Assembly: GCA_959602365.1 (NCBI GenBank)
Contig: CAUGSS010000036.1
Span: 1-24,179, forward strand
Reading direction: 5' to 3'
DNA length: 24,179 nucleotides
From: an uncultured Eubacteriales bacterium
Lineage (GTDB): Bacteria; Bacillota; Clostridia; Oscillospirales; Oscillospiraceae
Positions 1-6,342 of the stretch are shown in pieces (positions within the stretch are counted from its first letter, which is position 1; each line of letters opens with the position of its first letter). The notes under the pieces are model-generated. The model was not told the DNA's origin and made no database searches. It worked only from the letters and a program-made list of their open reading frames with translations. The translations under genes and the position numbers were made by a program.

Positions 1-72
1 GCCTCCGATCGGAATCGAACCAATGACACGGGGATTTTCAGTCCCCTGCTCTACCAACTGAGCTACAGAGGC
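1..72 (-). tRNA. tRNA-Phe (anticodon GAA), last base cut by the window edge
   Basis: Read leftward, the segment folds as a cloverleaf with a 7-bp acceptor stem (GCCTCTG with CGGAGGC), a D arm, an anticodon loop CTGAAAA giving anticodon GAA, and a T arm with GGTTCGATTCC. The discriminator base and any CCA lie beyond position 1. It is the last gene of a Val-Asp-Phe tRNA operon. Confidence 0.96.
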
Positions 73-132
73 AAATGGCTGGCTCCACAGGGAGCCTATA
101 TTCAAAACGCATCGGTGATGCGATTGAACGCA

Positions 133-209
133 TGGCGACCCGGAACAGGCTCGAACTGTCGACCTCCAGCGTGACAGGCTGGCGTTCTAACCAACTGAAC
201 TACCGGGCC
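133..209 (-). tRNA. tRNA-Asp (anticodon GTC)
   Basis: Leftward cloverleaf: acceptor GGCCCGG with CCGGGTC (one G-U pair), anticodon stem CCAGC/GCTGG around loop CTGTCAC (anticodon GTC), T loop TTCGAGC. The 3' CCA is encoded (positions 133-135). It is the middle gene of the tRNA operon. Confidence 0.97.
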
Positions 210-233
210 AGATGAGGCCATAAGGACTTGAAG

Positions 234-310
234 TGGTGGGAACAACAGGGCTCGAACCTGTGACCCCATGCTTGTAAGGCATGTGCTCTAACCAGCTGAG
301 CTATGCTCCC
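234..310 (-). tRNA. tRNA-Val (anticodon TAC)
   Basis: Leftward cloverleaf: acceptor GGGAGCA with TGTTCCC, anticodon stem CATGC/GCATG around loop CTTACAA (anticodon TAC), T arm with GGTTCGAGCCC. CCA is encoded at 234-236. It is the first gene of the tRNA operon, about 25 bases after the predicted transcription start. Confidence 0.97.
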
Positions 311-341
311 GTCGTTCGCGTATCTCCAAGCGGCGAGTGTT

Positions 342-370
342 ATTATACTAAAGCCCCATGCCAATGTCAA
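342..370 (-). promoter_or_regulatory. Consensus sigma-A promoter of the tRNA-Val/Asp/Phe operon
   Basis: On the minus strand a perfect -35 TTGACA (365-370) and a perfect -10 TATAAT (342-347) are separated by exactly 17 bases. The minus strand just upstream (about 371-404) is rich in A-tracts, as expected of an UP element. Such a promoter fits stable-RNA genes. Confidence 0.93.
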
Positions 371-437
371 GGATAATTTTTTGTTTTTCCGATTTTTCTT
401 TTTACAGCCCGCTGCCAGGCCGCAGCGGGCTGCGCCG

Positions 438-1319
438 TCAGGGCTGCATCTGCTTCAGAATCTCTTCCAGCTCCTCCTGGTTAAACCGGTAGACCCGGTC
501 GCAGAACTGGCATGTCATCTCTGCCTGGCCCTGCTCCTCGATCAGATTTTTCATTTCCTGGGTGCCCATGCTGATCAGCGCCCTGACCACCCGCTCTCTG
601 GAACAGTAGCACCGGTATTCCACCGGACAGGTCTCCAGCACTTCAATTTCAAACTCGCCCAGCACATCCCGGATCAGCTCCAGGGCGCTCTTGCCCTGCT
701 TCAGATGGCCGGTGACATAGCCCACCCGCTGCAGGCCCCGCTCCACTTTATCAATGGCATCCTCCCCGGCACCGGGCAGCAGCTGAATCAGATAACCGCC
801 GGCGGTGAGCACCTCGCCGCTGCCGCCCTGCACCAGCACGCCCAGGGCACAGGCGGTGGGTATCTGTTCGCTCTCGGCAAAATAGGCGGTGACATCCTCC
901 GCGATCTCGCCGCTGACCAGGGCGATGCTGCCCACATAGGGATCCCGCATCCCCAGGTCCTTTATCACGGTCAGAGATCCCTCCCCCACCGCGGCGCCCA
1001 CGTCCAGCTTGCCCTCCTGTTTGCGGGCCACGTCCGCCTGGGGGTGAACCACATAGCCCCGGACATTGCCCTGGCTGTCGGAAACACAGGTGATGCCTCC
1101 CAGAGGGCCGTCCCCCCGAATCTGGAGGGTCAGGCTGTTATCCTCCCCTTTGAGCTGGTTGCCCATCATGGAGCAGGCCATCAGGCTCCGCCCCAGGGCC
1201 GCGGTGGCGGTGGGGCTGGTATGGTGGATCTCCCGGGCCCGGGCCACCAAATCAGTGCCCGTGATTGCGCTGGCCATGACCAGGCCGTCGGTGGTTATGA
1301 TTCGGACGATTTCTCCCAT
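438..1319 (-). CDS. hslO: Hsp33 redox-regulated chaperone
   Basis: A 293-residue cytosolic Hsp33. In this family oxidation of four zinc-binding cysteines switches on a holdase chaperone that protects unfolded proteins during oxidative stress. The zinc switch is intact: a C-x-C pair (C237, C239) and a C-x2-C pair (C270, C273) near the C-terminus, after a typical N-terminal fold domain. The ATG at 1317-1319 was chosen because AAAGGAG lies eight to nine bases ahead; longer in-frame extensions have no ribosome site and run through the upstream methyltransferase. It overlaps the end of that gene by 25 bases, so it is the third gene of a yerC-methyltransferase-hslO operon. Confidence 0.95.
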   Translation of the reverse strand: MGEIVRIITTDGLVMASAITGTDLVARAREIHHTSPTATAALGRSLMACSMMGNQLKGEDNSLTLQIRGDGPLGGITCVSDSQGNVRGYVVHPQADVARKQEGKLDVGAAVGEGSLTVIKDLGMRDPYVGSIALVSGEIAEDVTAYFAESEQIPTACALGVLVQGGSGEVLTAGGYLIQLLPGAGEDAIDKVERGLQRVGYVTGHLKQGKSALELIRDVLGEFEIEVLETCPVEYRCYCSRERVVRALISMGTQEMKNLIEEQGQAEMTCQFCDRVYRFNQEELEEILKQMQP

Positions 1320-2113
1320 TTGTGATACTCCTTTGCAAATGCCGCGGCAAACTCCTCCGGGGTCTGCTCTTCCTTCTCCGCGACAAAAAAGATCCGCCCC
1401 TCCCCTTCTTTCGGGGGGCGCAGCTTTCGGTCTCCGTACTGTTTGACCGTGACAAAGCCGGCCTGTCTCAGCCAGCGCTCCAGCTCCTCCGGGGTCCAGG
1501 CCTTCTCCTCGTGGAGCTCGCCGTCCCGGTGCCAAAGCGCACCCTCCCGCTCAAACAGGTCGAAGCCATAGGTGCAGATCCTGGACTTTGCGTCAAAGTC
1601 CGCCCGCCAGACGCAGTAAATATCCTCGTTTTCATCCAGATAAGTCTGGCCGTCCATCGACCGCAGCTTTTCCGGGGTATTGATATCAAAGATAAAGCGC
1701 CCTCCGGGCATCAGGAAGGTATGCACCCGGCGGAACGCCCGCCGCAGGGCGGCGCTGTCGGTGACATAGTTTATACTGTCCAGACAGCACACGCAGGCAT
1801 CCACCGTGCCAAACAGATCAAGCCGATCCATGCTCTGGCACAAAAAGGTGGGCCGCTGCTCCGGCGGCAGCTCAGCGGCCTTCTCCGCCGCCTCCGCCAG
1901 CATCTCCTCCGACAGGTCCACCCCTACCACGCCATAGCCCCGGCGGGCGAGCTCGCAGGACAGGCTGCCGGTGCCGCAGGCCAGATCCAGCACCAGGGAG
2001 ACGGGCACCCGGCTCTTGGCAAAATGCCGCTCCAGCCAGTCCGCCCAGCCTGCATAGTCCACATCCCCGGTCAGCTGGTCATACCAGTGGGCCAGCGCCC
2101 CGTAGGCGCTCAC
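1295..2113 (-). CDS. Class I SAM-dependent methyltransferase, substrate unknown
   Basis: A 272-residue Rossmann-fold methyltransferase. Motif I with VLDLACGTG at about residues 41-49 binds S-adenosylmethionine, followed by the acidic end of strand 2 (GVDLS at about 64-68) and a PGG turn plus FDINTPE, usual for small-molecule methyltransferases. The start is a GTG at 2113 that shares GTGA with the stop of the upstream yerC-like gene, so translation is probably coupled. The last 25 bases overlap hslO. The substrate cannot be told from sequence; UbiE/TehB-like or RNA-modifying roles are possible. Confidence 0.85.
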   Translation of the reverse strand: MSAYGALAHWYDQLTGDVDYAGWADWLERHFAKSRVPVSLVLDLACGTGSLSCELARRGYGVVGVDLSEEMLAEAAEKAAELPPEQRPTFLCQSMDRLDLFGTVDACVCCLDSINYVTDSAALRRAFRRVHTFLMPGGRFIFDINTPEKLRSMDGQTYLDENEDIYCVWRADFDAKSRICTYGFDLFEREGALWHRDGELHEEKAWTPEELERWLRQAGFVTVKQYGDRKLRPPKEGEGRIFFVAEKEEQTPEEFAAAFAKEYHKWEKSSES

Positions 2114-2409
2114 GGCTGCTCCAACTCCTGCATGTGGCGCAGGACGTCCTTATAGCCATCCTCCCCATAGTTGAGGGCCCGGTTGACCCGGCTGATGGTG
2201 GCGCTGCTGGCTCCAGTGCGCTCCAGGATATCGCTGTACACCATGCCCTGCTCCAACAGCACCGCCACGTCATAGCGCTGCTCCATGGCCCGCAGCTCTG
2301 CGATGGTGCACAGGTCGTGAAAGAAGCGCCTGCACTCATCCTCATCCCGCAGCGTCAGAATCGCCCGATAGAGCTCCTGACTGTTCACTTTGTCCGATGC
2401 CTTCGACAT
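2110..2409 (-). CDS. YerC/YecD-type TrpR-like DNA-binding protein
   Basis: A 99-residue, all-helical protein matching the TrpR/YerC/YecD family. A helix-turn-helix can be read as MVYSDILERTGASSATISRV near residues 56-75, preceded by the AELRAMEQRYDVAVLL helix typical of TrpR relatives. It probably regulates transcription; its ligand and targets are unknown. The ATG has AGGAGG eight bases upstream. It is first in the operon with the methyltransferase (4-base overlap) and hslO, and its promoter is back to back with that of purA. Confidence 0.88.
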   Translation of the reverse strand: MSKASDKVNSQELYRAILTLRDEDECRRFFHDLCTIAELRAMEQRYDVAVLLEQGMVYSDILERTGASSATISRVNRALNYGEDGYKDVLRHMQELEQP

Positions 2410-2443
2410 GTGGACGGCCTCCTGTTCCGATTCAGATATCCAT

Positions 2444-2472
2444 ATGGTAACATTTTAGTGTATGAAAGTAAA
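2444..2472 (-). promoter_or_regulatory. Probable promoter of the yerC-methyltransferase-hslO operon
   Basis: Minus strand: -35 TTTACT (2467-2472), 17-base spacer, -10 TACCAT (2444-2449). Each hexamer matches the sigma-A consensus at four positions. It faces away from the purA promoter 20 bases to the right, so one bound regulator could affect both. Confidence 0.5.
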
Positions 2473-2490
2473 GGGTTTTTGATTTTTTGC

Positions 2491-2519
2491 TTGAAACAGC
2501 TCAGGTGTTGCTATATAAT
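2491..2519 (+). promoter_or_regulatory. purA promoter
   Basis: -35 TTGAAA (2491-2496), 17-base spacer, perfect -10 TATAAT (2514-2519). The leader to the purA start is about 60 bases; no purine riboswitch or PurBox repeat was seen in it. Confidence 0.85.
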
Positions 2520-2587
2520 GATTAGGCTGACATAGAATGCGCAGGATAGGGCAAAATCTGCAAAACCCTGCGCCAGGAGGAAACACT

Positions 2588-3868
2588 ATGGTAAAAGCGA
2601 TCGTCGGCGCCAACTGGGGCGACGAAGGCAAGGGGAAAATCACCGACATGCTGGCGGAGCACTCCGATGTGGTCATCCGCTTCCAGGGCGGCGCCAACGC
2701 AGGGCACACCATCATCAACGACTATGGCCGCTTTGCGCTGCACATCCTGCCCTCCGGCATCTTCTATCCCCACATCACCAATATCATCGGAAACGGTGTG
2801 GCACTGGACATTCAAAAACTGGTGGATGAGCTCAAGAGCATCACCGACCAGGGCGTCCCCGCCCCCAATCTGATCGTCTCTGAGCGCGCCCAAATCCTGA
2901 TGCCTTATCATGTTCTTCAGGATGGCTACGAGGAAGAACGCCTGGGCGGCCGGGCCTTCGGCTCCACCAAGTCGGGTATCGCCCCATTTTATTCTGATAA
3001 GTATGCCAAAATTGGCATTCAGGTGGCAGATCTCTACGATGAAGAGCGGCTGAAAACCCGTTTGAACGCCGCGGTAGAGATGAAAAACGTTATCTTCCAG
3101 CACCTGTACCACAAGCCTCCGGTGGATGCCGGGGCGCTGTTCCAGCAGCTGCTGGAGTACCGGGAGCTGATCCGGCCCTATGTTGGGGACGCGGTGGGCT
3201 TTGTCCACCAGGCCCTGAAAGAGGGCAAGACGGTGCTGCTGGAGGGTCAGCTGGGCAGTATGAAGGATCCGGACCTGGGCATCTATCCCATGACCACCTC
3301 CTCCCACACCCTGGCCGGCTTCGGCGCTGTGGGCGGCTGCATCCCCCCCACCGCCATGGAGGACGTGATCTGCGTCACCAAGGCCTACTCCTCCTGCGTG
3401 GGGTCCAAGACGGAGCCTTTCGTCAGCGAGCTGCTGGGAGAAGAAGGCGACGAGCTGCGCCGCCGGGGCGGCGACAAGGGCGAATTCGGCGCCACCACCG
3501 GCCGCCCCCGCCGGGTGGGCTGGTTTGACACCGTGGCCACCAAGTACGGCTGTATGGTACAGGGCGCCACCCAGGTGGCCCTGACCTGCCTGGATGTGCT
3601 GAGCTACCTGGACGAGATCCCGGTGTGCACCGGCTATGAGATTGACGGCCAGATCACCGACACCTTCCCCGTCCCCGCCAAGCTGGGCCGGGCCAAGCCG
3701 GTGTTCGAGACGCTGCCGGGCTGGAAAAGCGACATCCGGGGCATCACCAACTATGCCGACCTGCCCGCCAACGCCAAGGCTTATGTGGATTTCCTGGAGG
3801 CGCACATCGGATGCCCCATCCGAATCGTCTCCACCGGCCCCAAACGCCACGAAATCTGCATGCGGTAA
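2588..3868 (+). CDS. purA: Adenylosuccinate synthetase
   Basis: A 426-residue cytosolic enzyme making adenylosuccinate from IMP, aspartate and GTP, the first committed step to AMP. Visible motifs: the N-terminal P-loop-like GDEGKGK with catalytic Asp, QGGANAGHT with the catalytic His, STKSGIAPFY, and TTGRPRRVGWFD near residue 305. The ATG at 2588 has AGGAGG seven bases ahead; an upstream in-frame extension lacks a site. The segment EGQLGSMKDPDLGIYPMTTS replaces the usual EGAQGxxLDxxxGTYPxVTS, so this is a divergent clostridial branch, though length and remaining motifs are normal. It is a single-gene unit with its own promoter and terminator. Confidence 0.96.
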   Translation: MVKAIVGANWGDEGKGKITDMLAEHSDVVIRFQGGANAGHTIINDYGRFALHILPSGIFYPHITNIIGNGVALDIQKLVDELKSITDQGVPAPNLIVSERAQILMPYHVLQDGYEEERLGGRAFGSTKSGIAPFYSDKYAKIGIQVADLYDEERLKTRLNAAVEMKNVIFQHLYHKPPVDAGALFQQLLEYRELIRPYVGDAVGFVHQALKEGKTVLLEGQLGSMKDPDLGIYPMTTSSHTLAGFGAVGGCIPPTAMEDVICVTKAYSSCVGSKTEPFVSELLGEEGDELRRRGGDKGEFGATTGRPRRVGWFDTVATKYGCMVQGATQVALTCLDVLSYLDEIPVCTGYEIDGQITDTFPVPAKLGRAKPVFETLPGWKSDIRGITNYADLPANAKAYVDFLEAHIGCPIRIVSTGPKRHEICMR

Positions 3869-3893
3869 CGTTCATCCCCTTACTTTACAAGAC

Positions 3894-3924
3894 GCTCCGG
3901 AGCTGCATGCTCCGGAGCTTTTTT
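3894..3924 (+). terminator. purA intrinsic terminator
   Basis: A 10-bp stem made of two copies of the self-complementary GCTCCGGAGC (3894-3903 and 3909-3918) with a 5-base loop, then six T. It begins 25 bases after the purA stop. Confidence 0.93.
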
Positions 3925-3948
3925 CATCCATTTTTCATCTTGGGCACA

Positions 3949-3976
3949 TTGACTTTTCCCATGTCACCGGTATAAT
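3949..3976 (+). promoter_or_regulatory. Strong promoter after purA
   Basis: -35 TTGACT (3949-3954), 16-base spacer, perfect -10 TATAAT (3971-3976). Predicted start is near 3983. The first open reading frame is over 300 bases away, and a terminator intervenes, so the immediate product is a noncoding transcript or a regulated leader. Confidence 0.8.
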
Positions 3977-3982
3977 AGATAC

Positions 3983-4130
3983 AATCCCACAGACAGTGGG
4001 GATGGAATTTCCGCAATTTATATTTCACAAAACACATTACGTCAATGGTCAATTCATAGCCGGCGGGCGTAGTGTGTCTTTTTTGAACTGTTATGGCACT
4101 GTGCCCCATCGGGCACAGTGCTTTTCTTTT
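3983..4130 (+). ncRNA. Candidate small RNA or attenuated leader, about 150 nt
   Basis: This span runs from a strong promoter to a strong terminator and holds no credible reading frame. Structure seen: a small hairpin CCCAC/GTGGG (3986-4000); a helix of ten pairs between 4032-4041 and 4068-4077 (one G-U); then the terminator hairpin. The apical loop contains GCCGGCGGGCG (4059-4069), the exact complement of 4145-4155 beyond the terminator. The size would suit a 6S-like RNA, but I could not match it to 6S or to a known riboswitch. It could equally be the regulated leader of the gene at 4296. Confidence 0.5.
4096..4130 (+). terminator. Intrinsic terminator of the candidate small RNA
   Basis: An 11-bp perfect stem GCACTGTGCCC/GGGCACAGTGC (4096-4106, 4111-4121), loop CATC, then TTTTCTTTT. 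It has no gene just before it, which is the main argument for a noncoding transcript here. Confidence 0.88.
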
Positions 4131-4295
4131 GAAATCACATGTTCCGCCCGCCGGCACGGCGGGGTTGGAACCGCCTAGAGTGTCCCAACAGCGACGCGCT
4201 GCGGCTGAAAACGGCGCGGGACGGCGGCCCAACGTCGGATCAAAGTGAGTTGTATCAGACAATATGTGATTATGTGATTTCAGGAGGAATGAACT

Positions 4296-4643
4296 ATGAA
4301 GCTGTCCAACGGAAACGGGCAAGGGGCTGTACGCTGTCAAATCAGCCCGGCCAATGATGTGCGCGTTGAAAACCATCTGGATCTCCCGCTGGAGGCGGAC
4401 ACGGTCTGCTACGCTGTCTGCCGCTTTTTTGTCAAAACCCCCGCTCTGGCCGGCGCTTATGCCTGGGAGAGTTATCAGCTCCGTCTGGCCAAAGGCAAAG
4501 GGCGGAGGGGCAGATGGCACCGGTGCACTCTGCCCGCCCCCCTGCTGGAGCTGCCGGCGGGCTGGGTGCAGGTGCGCTTTCGCGTGGATCCCGAGGGGGT
4601 GACCCTGCGGCAGGTGGTGCTCTCAGCGCGGTTTCCGGGGTAA
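4296..4643 (+). CDS. Hypothetical protein, 115 residues
   Basis: Not recognised. AGGAGG lies eight bases before the ATG, which supports it over the overlapping leftward frame. The protein begins with a polar stretch, has a middle segment of alternating hydrophobic and polar residues (CYAVCRFFVKTPALAGAYAW), a basic patch KGKGRRGRW near residue 68, and ends in strand-like sequence (GWVQVRFRVDP, LRQVVLSARF). No signal peptide or membrane span; a small beta-rich fold is an inference. It stands alone behind the promoter/terminator region at 3949-4130, and about 165 bases separate that terminator from its start. Confidence 0.6.
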   Translation: MKLSNGNGQGAVRCQISPANDVRVENHLDLPLEADTVCYAVCRFFVKTPALAGAYAWESYQLRLAKGKGRRGRWHRCTLPAPLLELPAGWVQVRFRVDPEGVTLRQVVLSARFPG

Positions 4644-4728
4644 TTTGAACTGCACTCCATTTGAATGAAACTGCTTTTGCCACAGCGGTCGTGCCGCTTC
4701 CGGAGCTGCCGCGAATACACGGACAGAC

Positions 4729-4766
4729 AAAAAAAGACGGAGCAAGCAATACTGCTTGCTCCGTCT
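4729..4766 (-). terminator. tRNA-Pro terminator
   Basis: A 13-bp perfect stem (4736-4748 with 4753-4765) and a 4-base loop, followed on the minus strand by seven T (4729-4735). It starts immediately after the encoded CCA of tRNA-Pro and may also stop rightward reading from the 4296 gene, although the T-run on that side is short. Confidence 0.93.
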
Positions 4767-4843
4767 TGGTCCGAGTGTCGAGATTCGAACTCGAGGCCTC
4801 TTGAACCCCATTCAAGCGCGATACCAAACTTCGCCACACCCGG
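4767..4843 (-). tRNA. tRNA-Pro (anticodon GGG)
   Basis: Leftward cloverleaf: acceptor CCGGGTG with CACTCGG, anticodon stem CTTGA/TCAAG around loop ATGGGGT (anticodon GGG), T arm TCGAG-TTCGAAT-CTCGA, discriminator A and an encoded CCA (4767-4769). It is a single-gene unit with its own promoter and terminator. Confidence 0.95.
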
Positions 4844-4873
4844 AAACGTGCGCGCCTCTCAGCGACAGATGAT

Positions 4874-4902
4874 ATACTACCACAGTGCGAAGGAAAATGC
4901 AA
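4874..4902 (-). promoter_or_regulatory. Probable tRNA-Pro promoter
   Basis: Minus strand: -35 TTGCAT (4897-4902), 17-base spacer, -10 TAGTAT (4874-4879). It lies between the stop of the hydrolase gene at 4958 and the tRNA 5' end at 4843. Confidence 0.6.
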
Positions 4903-4957
4903 GAGGTATTTTTCATTTTTTCGCATTTCTTTTTCCGGGTCTGCCGGCTTGCTCTGC

Positions 4958-6232
4958 TCAGCGCCCATAGAGGTCGGCCAACAGCTCCTCCGCCCCCCTA
5001 TAGGCACAGCCTTCCGGGTCCGCCAAGCCGTTGGGTCCCAAATACCAGGAAAAGCGGCCAGTGTCCGCTCCGGCCAGGGCGGTATACTCTTTCACCGGCT
5101 TCCAGGTCGGTTCATATCGCCTGGTCCAGTCCGGATAGAATGCGGTCATATATCTGCGGGCCAGAACCGCGGCCTGGCAGTCCGGCCGTTCCCCCACCCC
5201 AGAGAGCTGAACTCCTCCGCCGGGGCAGCCGGTACGGCTGAGGGAGGGCGTGGAGTGAAGGATAACCAGGCTGCCATCCCCGCAGGGGCCCAGGCACATC
5301 CAGACGTGGCCGCTCATGCTGAAGATATTCCCCGGCCGGAACTCCCCCGCCTTTCCCCGGTGGCACCAGGTTCCCAAGCCCAGATGCTCCGATAAGTGCC
5401 GGGCCATTCCGGTGGAGGAAACGACATAGCCGGGGCCGCCGCTGCGGCTGTGCATAACCTGATAGACCACCCAGCCCAGATAGCCGGAGCAGTCCGCTCC
5501 GGCATAGTAATACCGGTTGACTCCGCTGCGGGGATACCAGCTTTGACCGGGATGGCTGTCGTCCCGATAGGTGTAGTCCGTCCCCTGGCTTTGGAAAAAA
5601 CGCCCCCAGCACTCCGGCACCCCGGCGGATACGGCCTGACAGGAAGCCCCGTCGTCCTGCCAGTTCCAGCCGCCGCCGTAGACATAGAGTGTGCGCCCCA
5701 CCGGGCACAGGGCGGCGGAGAGCAGGTTTTTCAGCGTGCGCAGGCCCGGGCGATATGCAATTTCAACAGCATCCAGCGGCTGGAACGGATACAGGTCGAT
5801 CTGGGTGACCGGGATTCCATAGAGTCTGGCCCACATGCCCGGCTCCGCTCCCTCCGGCGAAACCTGAGCCCCGCCGGGACGGAGGGAGATCCGCTCCACC
5901 CGGACCCGGGCCGACACGGGAAGCGGCCTTCCATCCAGCGTGACACTCTGGCCGGTTACGGCCTCCAGCCGCCCCTCTGCCGCCGGGCGCGCCTCTTCTG
6001 CCCGGTAAATCGTACCGCCCTTCACGATCAGGTGATAGCGCGTCCCCTCTGCCAGCCGGTTCTGCACACAATAGTTCCCCTTTGGGTTGGCAATGGCATA
6101 GCTTCGCTCTTCACCGCCCAGCCGGAACCGATAGCTCAGGGTATCCCGGTTGGAACGGGTGGGAGGGCTGCCGTCCGCTATGCCCAGATAGAGGGCCGGC
6201 GGACCCCCGCTCGATCTGCATTGCACGCACAA
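4958..6232 (-). CDS. NlpC/P60-like cysteine peptidase (cell-wall hydrolase-like)
   Basis: About 424 residues with an NlpC/P60-type papain-like domain in the middle: catalytic Cys in GADCSGYLGWVVYQ (about C248), His in SGHVWMCLG (about H309), and a third polar residue in VILHST (about H326). Members cut peptidoglycan stem peptides. The N-terminal 200 residues look beta-rich and may be SH3-like. The start is uncertain: the frame stays open up to 6316, but that lies inside a terminator hairpin. The TTG at 6232 has GGAGG six bases upstream, and a GTG at 6226 is the alternative. No signal peptide is visible from either, odd for a wall enzyme. A promoter lies just upstream. Confidence 0.75.
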   Translation of the reverse strand: MCVQCRSSGGPPALYLGIADGSPPTRSNRDTLSYRFRLGGEERSYAIANPKGNYCVQNRLAEGTRYHLIVKGGTIYRAEEARPAAEGRLEAVTGQSVTLDGRPLPVSARVRVERISLRPGGAQVSPEGAEPGMWARLYGIPVTQIDLYPFQPLDAVEIAYRPGLRTLKNLLSAALCPVGRTLYVYGGGWNWQDDGASCQAVSAGVPECWGRFFQSQGTDYTYRDDSHPGQSWYPRSGVNRYYYAGADCSGYLGWVVYQVMHSRSGGPGYVVSSTGMARHLSEHLGLGTWCHRGKAGEFRPGNIFSMSGHVWMCLGPCGDGSLVILHSTPSLSRTGCPGGGVQLSGVGERPDCQAAVLARRYMTAFYPDWTRRYEPTWKPVKEYTALAGADTGRFSWYLGPNGLADPEGCAYRGAEELLADLYGR

Positions 6233-6266
6233 GCCCCCCCTCCGGCCCACAGCAGGGCATCGGTCT

Positions 6267-6296
6267 ATTCTATGCCGGAGGGTGCTTTTCTGTGCA
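6267..6296 (-). promoter_or_regulatory. Possible promoter of the NlpC/P60-like gene
   Basis: Minus strand: -35 TGCACA (6291-6296), 18-base spacer, -10 TAGAAT (6267-6272). It sits between the terminator of the upstream membrane-protein gene and the proposed start at 6232. Confidence 0.45.
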
Positions 6297-6298
6297 GA

Positions 6299-6330
6299 TA
6301 AAGGGCGCGGAGGCAAAAGCCTCCGCGCCC
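6299..6330 (-). terminator. Terminator of the three-span membrane protein gene
   Basis: A perfect 12-bp stem GGGCGCGGAGGC/GCCTCCGCGCCC (6303-6314, 6319-6330) with a 4-base loop, followed on the minus strand by TTTAT. It starts 13 bases after the stop of the 6343 gene. The T-run is short but the stem is very strong. Confidence 0.75.
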
Positions 6331-6342
6331 ACGTCAGACATG

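Noticed and set aside
405..432. Hairpin after hslO as a terminator
   Set aside because: The 11-bp stem is strong, but on the hslO strand it is followed by A-rich, not T-rich, sequence. Those A-tracts fit better as an UP element for the tRNA promoter.
303..1325. Long rightward frame opposite hslO
   Set aside because: It is the GC-rich antisense shadow of hslO: biased composition, no ribosome site, starts inside tRNA-Val. The same reasoning rejects the long antisense frames opposite purA, the membrane protein, folP, the threonine aldolase-like gene and the recombinases.
4432..5007. Leftward 191-residue frame over tRNA-Pro and the 4296 gene
   Set aside because: It reads through a tRNA and its terminator and has no homology-like features; the rightward 115-residue frame has a good ribosome site.
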